NCBI RefSeq assembly: GCF_006494375.1 | Contig: NZ_VHIZ01000037.1 | Coordinates: 62,001-126,000 of the forward strand | Reading direction: 5' to 3' | Source of the DNA: Pantoea anthophila | GTDB lineage: Bacteria; Pseudomonadota; Gammaproteobacteria; Enterobacterales; Enterobacteriaceae | DNA: 64,000 nt | Shown here: piece after piece, positions 1 through 8,551 of the stretch | How the letters are laid out: the number at the start of each line of letters is the position of its first letter | How positions within the stretch are numbered: position 1 is the first letter of the stretch | Position numbers and translations under genes: made by a program | The notes under the pieces: model-generated | Databases searched by the model: none | Told to the model about the DNA's origin: nothing | The model's input: only the letters and a program-made list of their open reading frames with translations

Positions 1-24
1 TCCATCCCGCCGTCGCGGAACCGG

Positions 25-858
25 TTAGTCATCCGTCGAGCGCGTAACCGTTTCCCAGCGATCGATCTCCGCACTGAGTGCCGTCAGCTTCTGGCGCACT
101 AAGTCCAGGGCATCACTGCCCAGCAACAGATGAGCGGGTGGATTGTGGCTTTCAATCAGTGCCAGTATGGCCCGGGCAGCCTTTGCGGGGTTACCGCGTT
201 GCTTTCCGCTCTTTTCTTCACGGGCCTGACGGATGGGGTCGAATAATGCGTCATAGTCCGGAATCGTGCGCGCGCTTCTTACCATCGAACGCCCCGCCCA
301 GTCTGTGCGGAATGAGCCGGGGGCCACAGCGGTAACCGCGATATTAAAGGGTGCCAGTTCCTTGCCTAAGGTTTCTGAAATGCCCTCTAATGCAAACTTG
401 CTGCCGCAGTAGTAGCTGATGCCGGGCAGGGTGATAAAACCGCCCATCGAGGTGATGTTAATGATATGGCCGCGACGGCGCTGACGCATGCCCGGCAGCA
501 GAACCTTTATCATCGCGACCGCGCCAAAGACATTAACGTCAAACTGGTGGCGCATCTCTTCCAGAGAAGACTCCTCCATGATGCCTTCGTGGCCGTAACC
601 GGCGTTGTTTACCAGCACATCAACTTCACCGAAGGTAGACTCAATCTCCCTGACCACCTCATCAATACGCTCAGCCTCTGTCACATCCAGCAGACGGCCT
701 GCCGCACGCGCAGGATCCAGCGCCTCAAATGCCTCCAGCGCTGCACGGTTACGCACCGTGCCGATGACCCGATGCCCGGCCCTGAGTGCCTCCTGTGCCA
801 GAGCAAGACCAAACCCGCTGCTGACACCTGTGATTAAGATTGTTTTTGCCGTTGTCAT
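25..858 (-). CDS. SDR family oxidoreductase
   Basis: Classical short-chain dehydrogenase of 277 residues. It shows the cofactor motif TGVSSGFG near the N-terminus, NNAGYG in the middle, a serine in ITSMGG and the catalytic YxxxK in YYCGSK, so an NAD(P)H-dependent carbonyl/alcohol oxidoreductase is expected; the substrate cannot be read. The start at 858 is chosen because GGAGG lies about 7 bases upstream; an upstream in-frame ATG at 891 has no such site. It is divergent from the AraC-family gene at 964, a common regulator/target arrangement for this SDR type. Confidence 0.88.
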   Translation of the reverse strand: MTTAKTILITGVSSGFGLALAQEALRAGHRVIGTVRNRAALEAFEALDPARAAGRLLDVTEAERIDEVVREIESTFGEVDVLVNNAGYGHEGIMEESSLEEMRHQFDVNVFGAVAMIKVLLPGMRQRRRGHIINITSMGGFITLPGISYYCGSKFALEGISETLGKELAPFNIAVTAVAPGSFRTDWAGRSMVRSARTIPDYDALFDPIRQAREEKSGKQRGNPAKAARAILALIESHNPPAHLLLGSDALDLVRQKLTALSAEIDRWETVTRSTDD

Positions 859-963
859 AATCAGAACCTCCATGAATTGTCGGAATTGCATGGTATTCTC
901 TGTGGAGCCGGATTTTCAGGCCCTTTCTTCTCGTTTTATTGCCTGATCTTATGAGGTGCAGCG

Positions 964-1884
964 ATGTCCGACATGATCAACCTGATAAAAGCCCTTGCCC
1001 CGCAGGAGGGCTACAACCTGACTGCGTTATCGGGTGTGCGCATTTTGCGGTCCGATCGCCCGCTGGCCAGAACGCCGGTGCTGTACGACCCCGGGATCGT
1101 GATTGTCTGTCAGGGCAGCAAACGCGGTTATTTTGGCCAGCAGACCTACATCTATGATGAGCAGCACTATCTGGCGGTGTCCGTGCCGGTTCCGTTTACG
1201 ATGGAAACCGACGCGTCAGCAGCGCATCCCCTGCTGGCCATTTATCTGCATCTGGATTTTCAGCTGGCCGCTGAGCTTATGTTGCAGATCGATCAGCATG
1301 AGGCGCTGCACCCAGCAACCGCGCCACAGAGCATGATCTCCAGCCCGATGGATGAGCCGGTGAGGTCAGCTGTGGAGGGGTTGCTTAAGGTCCTGAACAA
1401 TCCGCTTGAAGCTGAGATTCTTGGCCAGGCGCGATTGCGGGAGCTCTATTTCCGCGTACTGACCGGTGCGCAGGGTAATGCCATGCGAGCCGCGCTGGCG
1501 TTACAGGGGCAGTTCAGCAGGATAGGAAAAGTATTGCAGCGCATCCATGCCACCTATGCAGAATCCGTGACGCTGACTGAGCTGGCTCATGAAGCGGGCA
1601 TGAGCGTGCCGACCTTTCATCTTCATTTTAAAGCGATCACCCGCTTGCCACCGATGCAGTATGTGAAATCGGTACGCCTCCACCAGGCGCGAATGCTGAT
1701 GGTTCGTCAGCAGATGACCGCGGCCTCTGCCAGTTTCGCCGTGGGCTATGAGAGCCCTTCGCAGTTCAATCGTGAATTTAAACGCTTGTTTGGTCTGCCT
1801 CCGGCAGAGGAGATCAAACGCATGCAGAAACACTTTGCTGTTCCGCCTGCGCAGGACGCCTCAGTTTTCGTTTCTTCACACTGA
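964..1884 (+). CDS. AraC family transcriptional regulator
   Basis: 306 residues with an N-terminal cupin-like AraC_N domain (roughly residues 15-170; LYDPGIVIVCQGSK is typical) and a C-terminal double helix-turn-helix AraC DNA-binding domain (roughly 190-290; VGYESPSQFNREFKRLFG is the usual second helix signature). It is transcribed away from the SDR gene at 858 across about 100 bases, so it probably controls that gene and itself. The inducer is unknown. It converges on the RidA-like gene with a 13-base gap. Confidence 0.88.
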   Translation: MSDMINLIKALAPQEGYNLTALSGVRILRSDRPLARTPVLYDPGIVIVCQGSKRGYFGQQTYIYDEQHYLAVSVPVPFTMETDASAAHPLLAIYLHLDFQLAAELMLQIDQHEALHPATAPQSMISSPMDEPVRSAVEGLLKVLNNPLEAEILGQARLRELYFRVLTGAQGNAMRAALALQGQFSRIGKVLQRIHATYAESVTLTELAHEAGMSVPTFHLHFKAITRLPPMQYVKSVRLHQARMLMVRQQMTAASASFAVGYESPSQFNREFKRLFGLPPAEEIKRMQKHFAVPPAQDASVFVSSH

Positions 1885-1897
1885 CGCCGGGCTGACA

Positions 1898-2281
1898 CTA
1901 TTTTCTGGCCACAATCCTCATTTCCACCAGCGCATTCTCCGGAATAAATTCCGACACGCCGATCGCAGACCATGCCGGATAGGGGGCCTTGATATAGGCA
2001 TCTTTCACGCTGGAAAACAGGGCGATATGTTTTTTCAGGTCGATATGAAAAGTGGTCATCTCCACAATGTTGTCATAGGTTAGACCGGCAGCGTTCAGGT
2101 AAACGCCCAGCTTATAAAACGCATCATGAAATTGCTCGCCAGGATCTGTGCTTATCGGTTTGTCCTTACGCGCAGCGGTAACCCCTGAGAGATAGAATGT
2201 GCCATCGGATTCGATAACCGGAGAGAAGTGCCAGTCATGGTAATAGTGTTTGAAGTCTTCAGGGACGATGGGTTTTTTCAT
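1898..2281 (-). CDS. RidA family (YjgF/UK114) protein
   Basis: 127 residues matching the RidA/YjgF/UK114 fold: an early SGVTA segment, NAAGLTYDNIVEMTTF in the middle, and the AWSAIGVSE...ALVEMRIVA strands that form the trimer cleft. Family members hydrolyse reactive enamine/imine intermediates; many subfamilies lack the catalytic arginine and have other roles. The segment before ALVEMRIVA does not show the canonical R-x-x-V-x-V arrangement clearly, so deaminase activity is not certain. Single-gene unit. Confidence 0.8.
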   Translation of the reverse strand: MKKPIVPEDFKHYYHDWHFSPVIESDGTFYLSGVTAARKDKPISTDPGEQFHDAFYKLGVYLNAAGLTYDNIVEMTTFHIDLKKHIALFSSVKDAYIKAPYPAWSAIGVSEFIPENALVEMRIVARK

Positions 2282-2441
2282 GATCTCTCACGCTGATGAG
2301 CTTAATGGTTCAGATCTGTTCTGCATCCCGATCTCTGCTCAGAGGTCAAATCGGATCAGACCGGCTTAATCACCAGGTTAGCGCAAATGCAGGTTGCCGT
2401 CAGCTACACTCAGAATTCTTAACCCGCAAAAGGAAGAGAAC

Positions 2442-2792
2442 ATGAAAAAGTCACAGATGGCCCTGCTATCACTGCTGGTGGTTATGCCGGTGACGGCCAT
2501 GGCGCAGAAAGCAGAGATGAACATGACGCACGACATGCCGGATTCTCCCGCATCAAAAGAGTACATGGCGGGCATGCAGAAGATGCATCACAACATGATG
2601 GCGGCAATGAAGGAGCAGGATCCTGACAGAGCCTTTGCCAGCGGCATGGCCGAGCATCACAAAGGAGCGATTGCCATGGCTGAAACGGAGCTGAAATATG
2701 GTAAAGATCCTGAAATGAGAAAGATGGCGCAGGAGATCATTAAAGCGCAGAAGGGTGAAATCGAACAGCTGGAAAAATGGCTGCAGAAATAA
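2442..2792 (+). CDS. DUF305 family periplasmic protein
   Basis: 116 residues from the ATG at 2442, which has AGGAAGAG about 5 bases upstream; the longer frame from 2394 has no ribosome site. Residues 1-23 are a Sec signal peptide ending MAMAQ. The mature part is rich in Met and His and carries the DUF305 signature (ASGMAEHHKGAIAMAE, then a charged amphipathic helix to the C-terminus). DUF305 proteins are ferritin-like helical proteins, some linked to copper handling (CopM-like). A metal-binding role is inferred from the Met/His content. Confidence 0.82.
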   Translation: MKKSQMALLSLLVVMPVTAMAQKAEMNMTHDMPDSPASKEYMAGMQKMHHNMMAAMKEQDPDRAFASGMAEHHKGAIAMAETELKYGKDPEMRKMAQEIIKAQKGEIEQLEKWLQK

Positions 2793-2877
2793 TGGCTGCG
2801 ATGGCGTGAAGCGCATTCACGTGATGATCTTCACAACGTTACCGCCAGGGAATATTGCTGCCGTTGCTGGTGCTTTA

Positions 2878-2908
2878 TTAAACCCACAGGGCTGACTTGT
2901 GGGTTTAA
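2878..2908. terminator. Perfect 11-bp hairpin, terminator-like
   Basis: TTAAACCCACA (2878-2888) pairs perfectly with TGTGGGTTTAA (2898-2908) around a 9-base loop. It sits after the DUF305 gene and just before the next gene. No long T run follows, so it is probably a weak or bidirectional terminator. Confidence 0.5.
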
Positions 2909-2924
2909 GATTCAGGAGAGTGTG

Positions 2925-3275
2925 ATGATCTGGCTCGTGACAAAATATGCGATAACGGCCTTTATGGTGGTACTGATCTCAGAAGTGGCAAAGCGCAGCG
3001 ACCGGCTCGGCGGCCTGCTCGCGGCCCTGCCGCTGGTGACCCTGCTGGTGCTTATCTGGATGAAGCTCGAAGGGCAGGCACAGGAAAAAATTGCCGCTCA
3101 CGCCTGGTATACCTTCTGGTACGTGGTGCCGACACTGCCGATGTTTATCCTGTTCCCCTTTATTTACCCGCGTGCTGGCTTCTGGCTGACACTGCTCATC
3201 GCCTGCGCGATAACCGTCGTGCTCTTTGCCCTCTGGGCAATATTACTGAAGCGATTTGGAATCATTCTTCTCTGA
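2925..3275 (+). CDS. DUF3147 family small membrane protein
   Basis: About 116 residues with four predicted membrane segments: an N-terminal one (WLVTKYAITAFMVVLISEVA), a second over LLAALPLVTLLVLIWM, and two in the second half. The pattern and the motif SDRLGGLLAALP fit the DUF3147 inner-membrane family, whose function is unknown. The ATG at 2925 follows AGGAGA by 6 bases; a GTG one codon earlier is the alternative. Confidence 0.7.
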   Translation: MIWLVTKYAITAFMVVLISEVAKRSDRLGGLLAALPLVTLLVLIWMKLEGQAQEKIAAHAWYTFWYVVPTLPMFILFPFIYPRAGFWLTLLIACAITVVLFALWAILLKRFGIILL

Positions 3276-3501
3276 ATAAGTCTGCATGCGTTAATAAGCG
3301 CTGAAAAAGGCGATTCGACTTGCTGCCTTAATACCGGCATCTGTCACCATGAAGTGGCGGTGAATTAAATCCTCAGACAGAATCAGAATCACTATTTTAT
3401 GCGGCCAGTTTGCGTTAAAACACCATTTCTTCAATGTCTGTCCGATCATTAAAATAATCTTTTTCTTAAAGCAGGAAACGCGGCTTTAAGAGATCGTGAG
3501 A

Positions 3502-3529
3502 TTGTTAACTTTGCCACGTTAGCTAATAT
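3502..3529 (+). promoter_or_regulatory. Sigma-70-type promoter of cigR-like gene
   Basis: TTGTTA (3502-3507), a 16-base spacer and TAATAT (3524-3529) lie about 35 bases upstream of the start at 3564, which itself has AGGAA about 8 bases upstream. The rest of 3276-3501 is AT-rich and non-coding. Confidence 0.45.
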
Positions 3530-3563
3530 TTCAGAGACGCAATCGATATTAAGGAATTCTATC

Positions 3564-4076
3564 ATGCTTAAGCAACGTACTCTTAAAGCAGCCGTTGCGC
3601 TGGTTATAGGTTTGGCCGTCTGTGCTGCACCGGTTTATGCAAATCCTGGCAATGGCAATGGCAATGGCAATGGCAACGGTCACGGCGGAGGTCAGGGTAA
3701 CGGGAATCACGGGAACAATGGCGCGCACGGCAATAAAGGGCCGGGTAACGCAAAATCAAAAAACGAACATGGACATCGTAAAAATGCCGGGAAACCCGAT
3801 CGCGTAGACGCCGACATCAACTTCTCTCGTGCACGGAGCCTTGCCGTCAACTATGGCCTGGTCGGCTATCAGTCCCTGCCACCGGGCATCGCGAAGAAAG
3901 TGGCACGCGGTAAACCGTTACCGCCCGGCATTGCGAAAAAAGCGTTGCCCGCTTCCATGCTAAACGATCTGCCTTACTACCCGGGCTACGAGTGGCGAGC
4001 CGTGGGCGACGATTTAGTGCTGATTGCCCTGAGTACGGCAATCGTGACCGCCGTCATCAACGGTGTGTTTGATTAA
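3564..4076 (+). CDS. CigR family anti-virulence regulator-like exported protein
   Basis: 170 residues. A signal peptide covers about 1-26 (ends PVYAN). Next comes a low-complexity stretch of NG, GH and HG repeats to about residue 75. The C-terminal domain has two LPPGIAKK copies followed by YEWRAVGDDLVLIAL and a hydrophobic end (STAIVTAVINGVF). This matches the RcnB-like/CigR family. Salmonella CigR (SPI-3) is a membrane-bound antivirulence factor; whether that role holds here is unknown. Monocistronic, with its own promoter and terminator. Confidence 0.82.
   Translation: MLKQRTLKAAVALVIGLAVCAAPVYANPGNGNGNGNGNGHGGGQGNGNHGNNGAHGNKGPGNAKSKNEHGHRKNAGKPDRVDADINFSRARSLAVNYGLVGYQSLPPGIAKKVARGKPLPPGIAKKALPASMLNDLPYYPGYEWRAVGDDLVLIALSTAIVTAVINGVFD
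3648..3677 (+). repeat. Hexanucleotide tandem repeat inside cigR-like gene
   Basis: Four GGCAAT units plus one GGCAAC encode alternating Gly-Asn after the signal peptide. Unit gain or loss would keep the reading frame and change only the linker length. Confidence 0.8.
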
Positions 4077-4088
4077 CCCCGTAACAGA

Positions 4089-4117
4089 GACTCCGCTCAA
4101 CGCTGGCGGAGTCTTAT
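4089..4117 (+). terminator. Terminator after cigR-like gene
   Basis: GACTCCGC (4089-4096) pairs with GCGGAGTC (4106-4113), followed by a short TTAT. It lies 13 bases after the stop codon. Confidence 0.6.
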
Positions 4118-4205
4118 CAGGGGCAGGTAATACCTGAGAGATTAAACGCTGCGATAAGTTGTGTATTATTGTCAGGCTATCAGAACAGGCTAATCAGGAA
4201 AAAGC

Positions 4206-4694
4206 ATGGACAGGGACACACTGGTTACACTTTTAAAATTCAAACGCTGGATTGATGCCGAAACCCTTAAAACGATTAAAGGCCTCAGCGACAATGCTGA
4301 TGCACATAAACGTCATCTGATGTTAAGGCTGATGAACCACATATATGTGACAGACATGATTTTCAGCGCCAATATTTCGGGCAAGCCGCACGGCTATACG
4401 GCCCTGAACACGCCTGAAACACCCACAGCAGAAGAGCTTGAAGTTAAAATGGCCGCCTGTACCAACGGCTATATTGAATATGTCAGCGCACTCTCTCCCG
4501 CCGATTTAGACGAAATGATTACATTCCGTTTTGTCGATGGAGGCGAGGGCAGAATGAGGGCCGTTGATATGCTGAATCACATGCTTTTGCATGGAAGCTA
4601 CCACCGCGGCGCGACAGGCTGGTTAATCTCGGAGTGCGGCGGTGTTCCGCCAAAAGATGTGCTGACCGTTTTTCTGCGGGATCACAATCACTGA
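4206..4694 (+). CDS. DinB family protein
   Basis: 162 residues of the four-helix DinB/YfiT fold. The three metal-ligand histidine positions are visible: LMNHIY near residue 45, and HMLLHGSYHRG near 125-135. Members are metal-dependent hydrolases or thiol transferases of mostly unknown substrate. The start has AGGAAAAAGC just upstream. Single gene between the cigR-like and cheZ genes. Confidence 0.82.
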   Translation: MDRDTLVTLLKFKRWIDAETLKTIKGLSDNADAHKRHLMLRLMNHIYVTDMIFSANISGKPHGYTALNTPETPTAEELEVKMAACTNGYIEYVSALSPADLDEMITFRFVDGGEGRMRAVDMLNHMLLHGSYHRGATGWLISECGGVPPKDVLTVFLRDHNH

Positions 4695-4748
4695 CAGGAA
4701 ATACCTTTGGCGGCGTTGATGGCCGCCATACGTCTTCACGCAGCCGTT

Positions 4749-5369
4749 TTATATCCCCAGACTGGCCAGCAGATCATCCACATCATCCTGACTGGCGGCT
4801 GGTTCAGCTGAGAACGCAGGTGCCGGCGGCGTAGCGCGCGCGGCGCTGGCTGGCGAGGCTGATTTATCGCGGATCACCTGAATTAACTGCTGCTCTGCCT
4901 GATTCAGCACCGCCATCATCGCCTGCACGATCTGCCCGGTAATATCCTGGAATCCCTGCGCCATCATAATGGCGTGCAGATGCTGACGTGTCAGATTCGT
5001 GGCATGAGGGACATCGTCCAGCAGGGCTACGGTATCTGCTGCTAGCAGATGTGTTTGCTCTTTCGTCAGGGGCTCTGCTGACGTGGCATTCCAGCGCTGC
5101 AGTAATCGATCGGCCTTTTCTGTCAGCTGAGTCTGTACCGGCTGGGTTATTTCAACGCTGTTAATAACCTCATCTGCGGCTTCACGGGTCAGTGTGACCA
5201 CGTAGCCCAGCCTTTCACGCGCGTTGGGGATGCTTCCCGCAACCTCGGCAATGGTTTTATCCAGTCCCAGCTGTTGCAGACTGTCCCGAAGCGTCCGCAG
5301 GATAGCGCCCGCACGCGCCGTGATCTCGGTGATTTCCTGTTGCTCACTATGGGTATCGGGTAATGACAT
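4749..5369 (-). CDS. cheZ: Chemotaxis phosphatase CheZ, orphan copy
   Basis: 206 residues from the ATG at 5369 (AGGAGA 8 bases upstream; a TTG start eight codons earlier is less likely). The four-helix core contains MMAQGFQDITGQ, with Asp142 and Gln146 matching the CheZ catalytic Asp/Gln pair that dephosphorylates CheY-P. The C-terminal tail SQDDVDDLLASLGI is the CheY-binding peptide, after an Ala/Pro-rich linker. Chromosomal cheZ normally follows cheY in the flagellar region. Here it stands alone, so it may be a second copy that retunes CheY-P decay. Its promoter region is the gap to 5581. Confidence 0.9.
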   Translation of the reverse strand: MSLPDTHSEQQEITEITARAGAILRTLRDSLQQLGLDKTIAEVAGSIPNARERLGYVVTLTREAADEVINSVEITQPVQTQLTEKADRLLQRWNATSAEPLTKEQTHLLAADTVALLDDVPHATNLTRQHLHAIMMAQGFQDITGQIVQAMMAVLNQAEQQLIQVIRDKSASPASAARATPPAPAFSAEPAASQDDVDDLLASLGI

Positions 5370-5535
5370 GGGTGCTTTCTCCTGCGTAGGCAATGTCGCT
5401 ATCTGCTGTTATCGGCAGTTCCCGGCGGAATTTGATTTTTTCCTTGTGACGGCGGGGGAGGGGGGATGGTAAGGCGGCTGAAACAGCATGAAGAAACGTC
5501 GGCGTCGTGTCTGAGAAAAGCGGTTATGCGGCTAT

Positions 5536-5585
5536 GTGAATAGCAAGCTATAAATAAATCAGCGATTTTATCGCTTGCTATTTAC
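5536..5585. repeat. Nested inverted repeats, candidate operator
   Basis: An outer pair, GTGAATAGCAAGC (5536-5548) and GCTTGCTATTTAC (5573-5585), matches at 12 of 13 positions. A second perfect dyad, AGCGAT-TTT-ATCGCT (5561-5575), overlaps the right arm. It lies directly upstream of and overlaps the -35 of the candidate small-RNA promoter. Confidence 0.5.
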
Positions 5586-5682
5586 TTTGGCATTTTTTGT
5601 GGTAGATTGGCTTTAACGATGGGTAGATGACCCTCGAGAGATTTTTTATTCAGCCCTGGCAATCCTGTCAGGGCTTTTTTTT
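5581..5682 (+). ncRNA. Candidate small RNA transcription unit
   Basis: A promoter-like TTTACT (5581-5586), 16-base spacer and TAGATT (5603-5608) predicts a start near 5615. A strong intrinsic terminator follows: AGCCCTG (5652-5658) pairs with CAGGGCT (5669-5675) and runs into eight T. The predicted transcript is about 65-70 nt and holds no convincing reading frame. I do not recognise it as a known family. It lies in a 439-base gap (5370-5808) between divergently oriented units; I see nothing else in that gap. Confidence 0.42.
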
Positions 5683-5808
5683 GGGCTGGATCTCTTCGGT
5701 CTGCTCAGCTCAATGACTCGCCAGGACATAAAGCCCCTAACCTACAGCACTACAGCCCCGGCGCTGTCATTACGCATCAGGTTTGTGTCTGATGTTTATG
5801 GCACGCCA

Positions 5809-6729
5809 TCAGACCTGCGCTTCAGCAGCGTCCATCATCGCTGGCAGGGCGCTGAACAGCGCCTGAATAGCCAGCCTGACTTTCAGCGACTGATGCGGCG
5901 TGCGCAGCCAGACGACAGAAACCGGCCAGCTTCCGGAGGTATGTTCTTTCAGTATCTGTTTCAGGCTGCCGCTGATGAGGTCGTCCCGCACCAGCCAGTA
6001 AGGTAACCAGGCGATACCCGCCCCCGTCAGCGTCATATCTTTTACCGCCTGCATATCATCCAGGGTGAATCGGGCAGGCGGCGAAATCTCCACCGCGTCA
6101 CCCCGTTCATTTTTAACCTGCCACTTCAGCACCTGTCCGCCACGGATGTAGGCCACTGCCGCATGGTGCCGGAGTTCATCCGGGGAAGCCGGTTCGCCAG
6201 CCTGGCTGAGATAGTCCGGTGACGCGCAGAAGACCATCCTGTGATAAGCCAGCCGCCGGGCTATCAGGCTGCTACTGTCAGCCAGCGCGCCAATCCTGAC
6301 TGCCAGATCGAAACCCTCCCCGGACAAATCGACCTGACGATCGCTGAAAGATATCTCCAGTTCCAGCTTCGGGTGCGCTTTCGCCAGCGCGGAGAAGACA
6401 GGCGAGACACAGAGGTGCCCCAGCAGCACCGGCACCGATACGCGAAGTTTACCGCTGGCCTGCAGCTTGCCGCTCTCCAGCAGATCCTCGGCAGCCTTGA
6501 GTTCGTTCATCGCCCGGCGGCAATATTCATAATAGAGCGCGCCTTCATCGGTAAGACTCTGTTTGCGGGTGGTGCGGTTAAACAGCGTGACGCCAAGTCT
6601 CTCTTCGATACGGGCGATGGTTTTTGCGACGGCAGAGCGCGTAACGTGCAGCCGCTCAGCTGCCTGAGAGAAACTCATGGATTCAGCCACGGCCACAAAT
6701 ACCGGAATGGTGTTCATTTCGCTTTTCAT
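5809..6729 (-). CDS. LysR family transcriptional regulator
   Basis: 306 residues with the N-terminal winged helix (FVAVAESMSFSQAAERLHVTRSAVAKTIARIE) and a LysR substrate-binding domain from about 90. The class is the CrgA/DmlR-like group. The ATG at 6729 has GAGGCG 7 bases upstream. It is divergent from the reductase gene at 6835 across about 105 bases, which is the likely target. Confidence 0.9.
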   Translation of the reverse strand: MKSEMNTIPVFVAVAESMSFSQAAERLHVTRSAVAKTIARIEERLGVTLFNRTTRKQSLTDEGALYYEYCRRAMNELKAAEDLLESGKLQASGKLRVSVPVLLGHLCVSPVFSALAKAHPKLELEISFSDRQVDLSGEGFDLAVRIGALADSSSLIARRLAYHRMVFCASPDYLSQAGEPASPDELRHHAAVAYIRGGQVLKWQVKNERGDAVEISPPARFTLDDMQAVKDMTLTGAGIAWLPYWLVRDDLISGSLKQILKEHTSGSWPVSVVWLRTPHQSLKVRLAIQALFSALPAMMDAAEAQV

Positions 6730-6834
6730 ATTGTCGCCTCAGCGGAATCAATGACGAGAAATAGTATCGCCGTCGTATCTTAAAAGGCAATGTTACGATT
6801 CTGATCTCTGCTCTTAACCCCTACAGGAATCGCG

Positions 6835-7860
6835 ATGAATCACACCATGAAACGCTGGACACTGAATGAGATTGGCCGTCAGCATCTGACACTCACCGAG
6901 ACAGCCATCCCGCAGCCGGGGCCGGGCGAAGTGCTGGTCCGGGTAAGTGCCGTTGCCCTTAACTTCCGGGATAAGGTCATTATTGAAGGTGGGATGGGAA
7001 AAGGAATGCCGATGCCCTTTACGCCAGGTTCCGATATGGCCGGCGTGGTTGAGGCTGTCGGTCCGGGCACATCTCGTTTTAAACAGGGTGATCGCGTCAT
7101 CTCCTCGTTCAACGCAGACTGGATCGAGGGAAAGGCGGTTAACAACGCCAGAAATCCGCATTACAACACCCTCGGCTACGCCTTGCAGGGCGTGCTGGCA
7201 GAATATGTGGTGATGAACGAAGCGTGGCTGGTCAACGCGCCGCAAACGCTGAACGATGCGGAAGCCTGCACCCTGGTCTGTGCGGGGCTGACCGCCTGGT
7301 TTGCACTGATTGAACGCGGCGGCCTTAAAGCGGGCGAAAGCGTTCTGGTGCAGGGAACCGGCGGGGTGGCTCTGTTTGCACTTCAGATCGCCCGTGCGAT
7401 GGGTGCAGAGGTCTTTATCACCTCCTCCAGTGATGAGAAGCTGACGGCAGCAACCGCGCTGGGGGCAACCCATGGCATTAACCGTCAAAAGGAAGAGTGG
7501 GTCGAAGCCGTTTACCGCCTGACGCACGATAGGGGTATTGACCATGTGATAGACACCGTCGGCGGGCGTAACTTCGCCGATTCTGTCCGCGCTGTCGCCT
7601 CACATGGCCGCATCTCCCTGATCGGGATGATGGACACGCACGATACGTCAGCCTCTGGCGGACTGCTGTTGCTCAAATCTCCGACGGTTCAGGGCATCGG
7701 CGTGGGGCACCGGCGGGCGCTGGAGGATCTGGTCCGGGCGGTGGATGTCATAAACCTGAAGCCGGTCATCGATAAAGCCTACCGGTTCGATGAACTGCCT
7801 GCGGCACTGGCGCATCTTGACCGGGGCGCATTCGGGAAGATTGTTATCAGCCTGGACTGA
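6835..7860 (+). CDS. Zinc-independent MDR-family NAD(P)-dependent oxidoreductase
   Basis: 341 residues of the medium-chain dehydrogenase/reductase superfamily. The N-terminal GroES-like domain has ALNFRDKVIIEGG, where alcohol dehydrogenases have a zinc-ligand cysteine, so the catalytic zinc is absent and a quinone-reductase-like or enone-reducing activity is likelier. The Rossmann part shows GTGGVALFALQIA (about 180) for dinucleotide binding. AGGAATCGCG precedes the ATG. Its 3' end overlaps the convergent methyltransferase gene by 14 bases. Probable target of the divergent LysR. Confidence 0.85.
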   Translation: MNHTMKRWTLNEIGRQHLTLTETAIPQPGPGEVLVRVSAVALNFRDKVIIEGGMGKGMPMPFTPGSDMAGVVEAVGPGTSRFKQGDRVISSFNADWIEGKAVNNARNPHYNTLGYALQGVLAEYVVMNEAWLVNAPQTLNDAEACTLVCAGLTAWFALIERGGLKAGESVLVQGTGGVALFALQIARAMGAEVFITSSSDEKLTAATALGATHGINRQKEEWVEAVYRLTHDRGIDHVIDTVGGRNFADSVRAVASHGRISLIGMMDTHDTSASGGLLLLKSPTVQGIGVGHRRALEDLVRAVDVINLKPVIDKAYRFDELPAALAHLDRGAFGKIVISLD

Positions 7861-8548
7861 CAGCGCGCCCGGCCTTAACCAGGGCCAGCACAAAACCATC
7901 CCATCCCTTCTCACCCACCGTCTGAATGGCGGTGGCGTCAAGCCGCTCATCCTCAGCAATCATCCGGACAAACTCCCGCAGGCCCCGGACATTAGGATCG
8001 TGACTTTCCGCATCAAGCACCTGTCCGCCACGCACCGTGTTATCACCGACGATAACCGTGCCCGGGCGAGAAAGTCTGATGGCCCATTCCAGATAACATG
8101 GATTGTTCACCTTGTCGGCATCAATAAAAATCAGATCAAAGGGCGCCTCCAGGTCAGGCAGGATATCAAGCGCTGCGCCAGTGTGCAGCGTAACGCAGTG
8201 CGTCAGCCCGGCTTGATGGATATTCTGGCGGGCGACCTCTGCATGATGCTCACTGTATTCGATAGTGGTCACGCTTCCATGCTGAGGAAGCGCTCTGGCC
8301 ATCCAGATCGTGCTGTATCCGCCAAGCGTACCGATTTCAAGAACCCGGACGGCCTGCGACATCCGTACGAACAGTGACAACATTTTTCCCTGCAAAGCAG
8401 ACACATCATGAGCAGGTAAGCCCTGCTTTGCGTTGTTAGAGAGCGCGAAATTTAATTCAGCATCTTCGGGCGCAAGCTTTTCAGAAAACCAGGCATCCAC
8501 CTGTGCCCACTTATCTGAATCTGTCGAGGGATAGTCAGGGATTCGCAT
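7847..8548 (-). CDS. Class I SAM-dependent O-methyltransferase
   Basis: 233 residues of the caffeoyl-CoA/catechol O-methyltransferase-like family (Methyltransf_3). Motif I is VLEIGTLGGYST (about residue 70), followed by the acidic TTIEYS and the metal-binding motif FIDADK (about 140) with DNTVRGG further on. These enzymes use a divalent metal to methylate vicinal hydroxyls. The start lies 3 bases after the stop of the upstream MFS gene, so the two are one operon: efflux plus modification of a probable phenolic compound. Confidence 0.87.
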   Translation of the reverse strand: MRIPDYPSTDSDKWAQVDAWFSEKLAPEDAELNFALSNNAKQGLPAHDVSALQGKMLSLFVRMSQAVRVLEIGTLGGYSTIWMARALPQHGSVTTIEYSEHHAEVARQNIHQAGLTHCVTLHTGAALDILPDLEAPFDLIFIDADKVNNPCYLEWAIRLSRPGTVIVGDNTVRGGQVLDAESHDPNVRGLREFVRMIAEDERLDATAIQTVGEKGWDGFVLALVKAGRAVSPG

Positions 8549-8551
8549 AGG

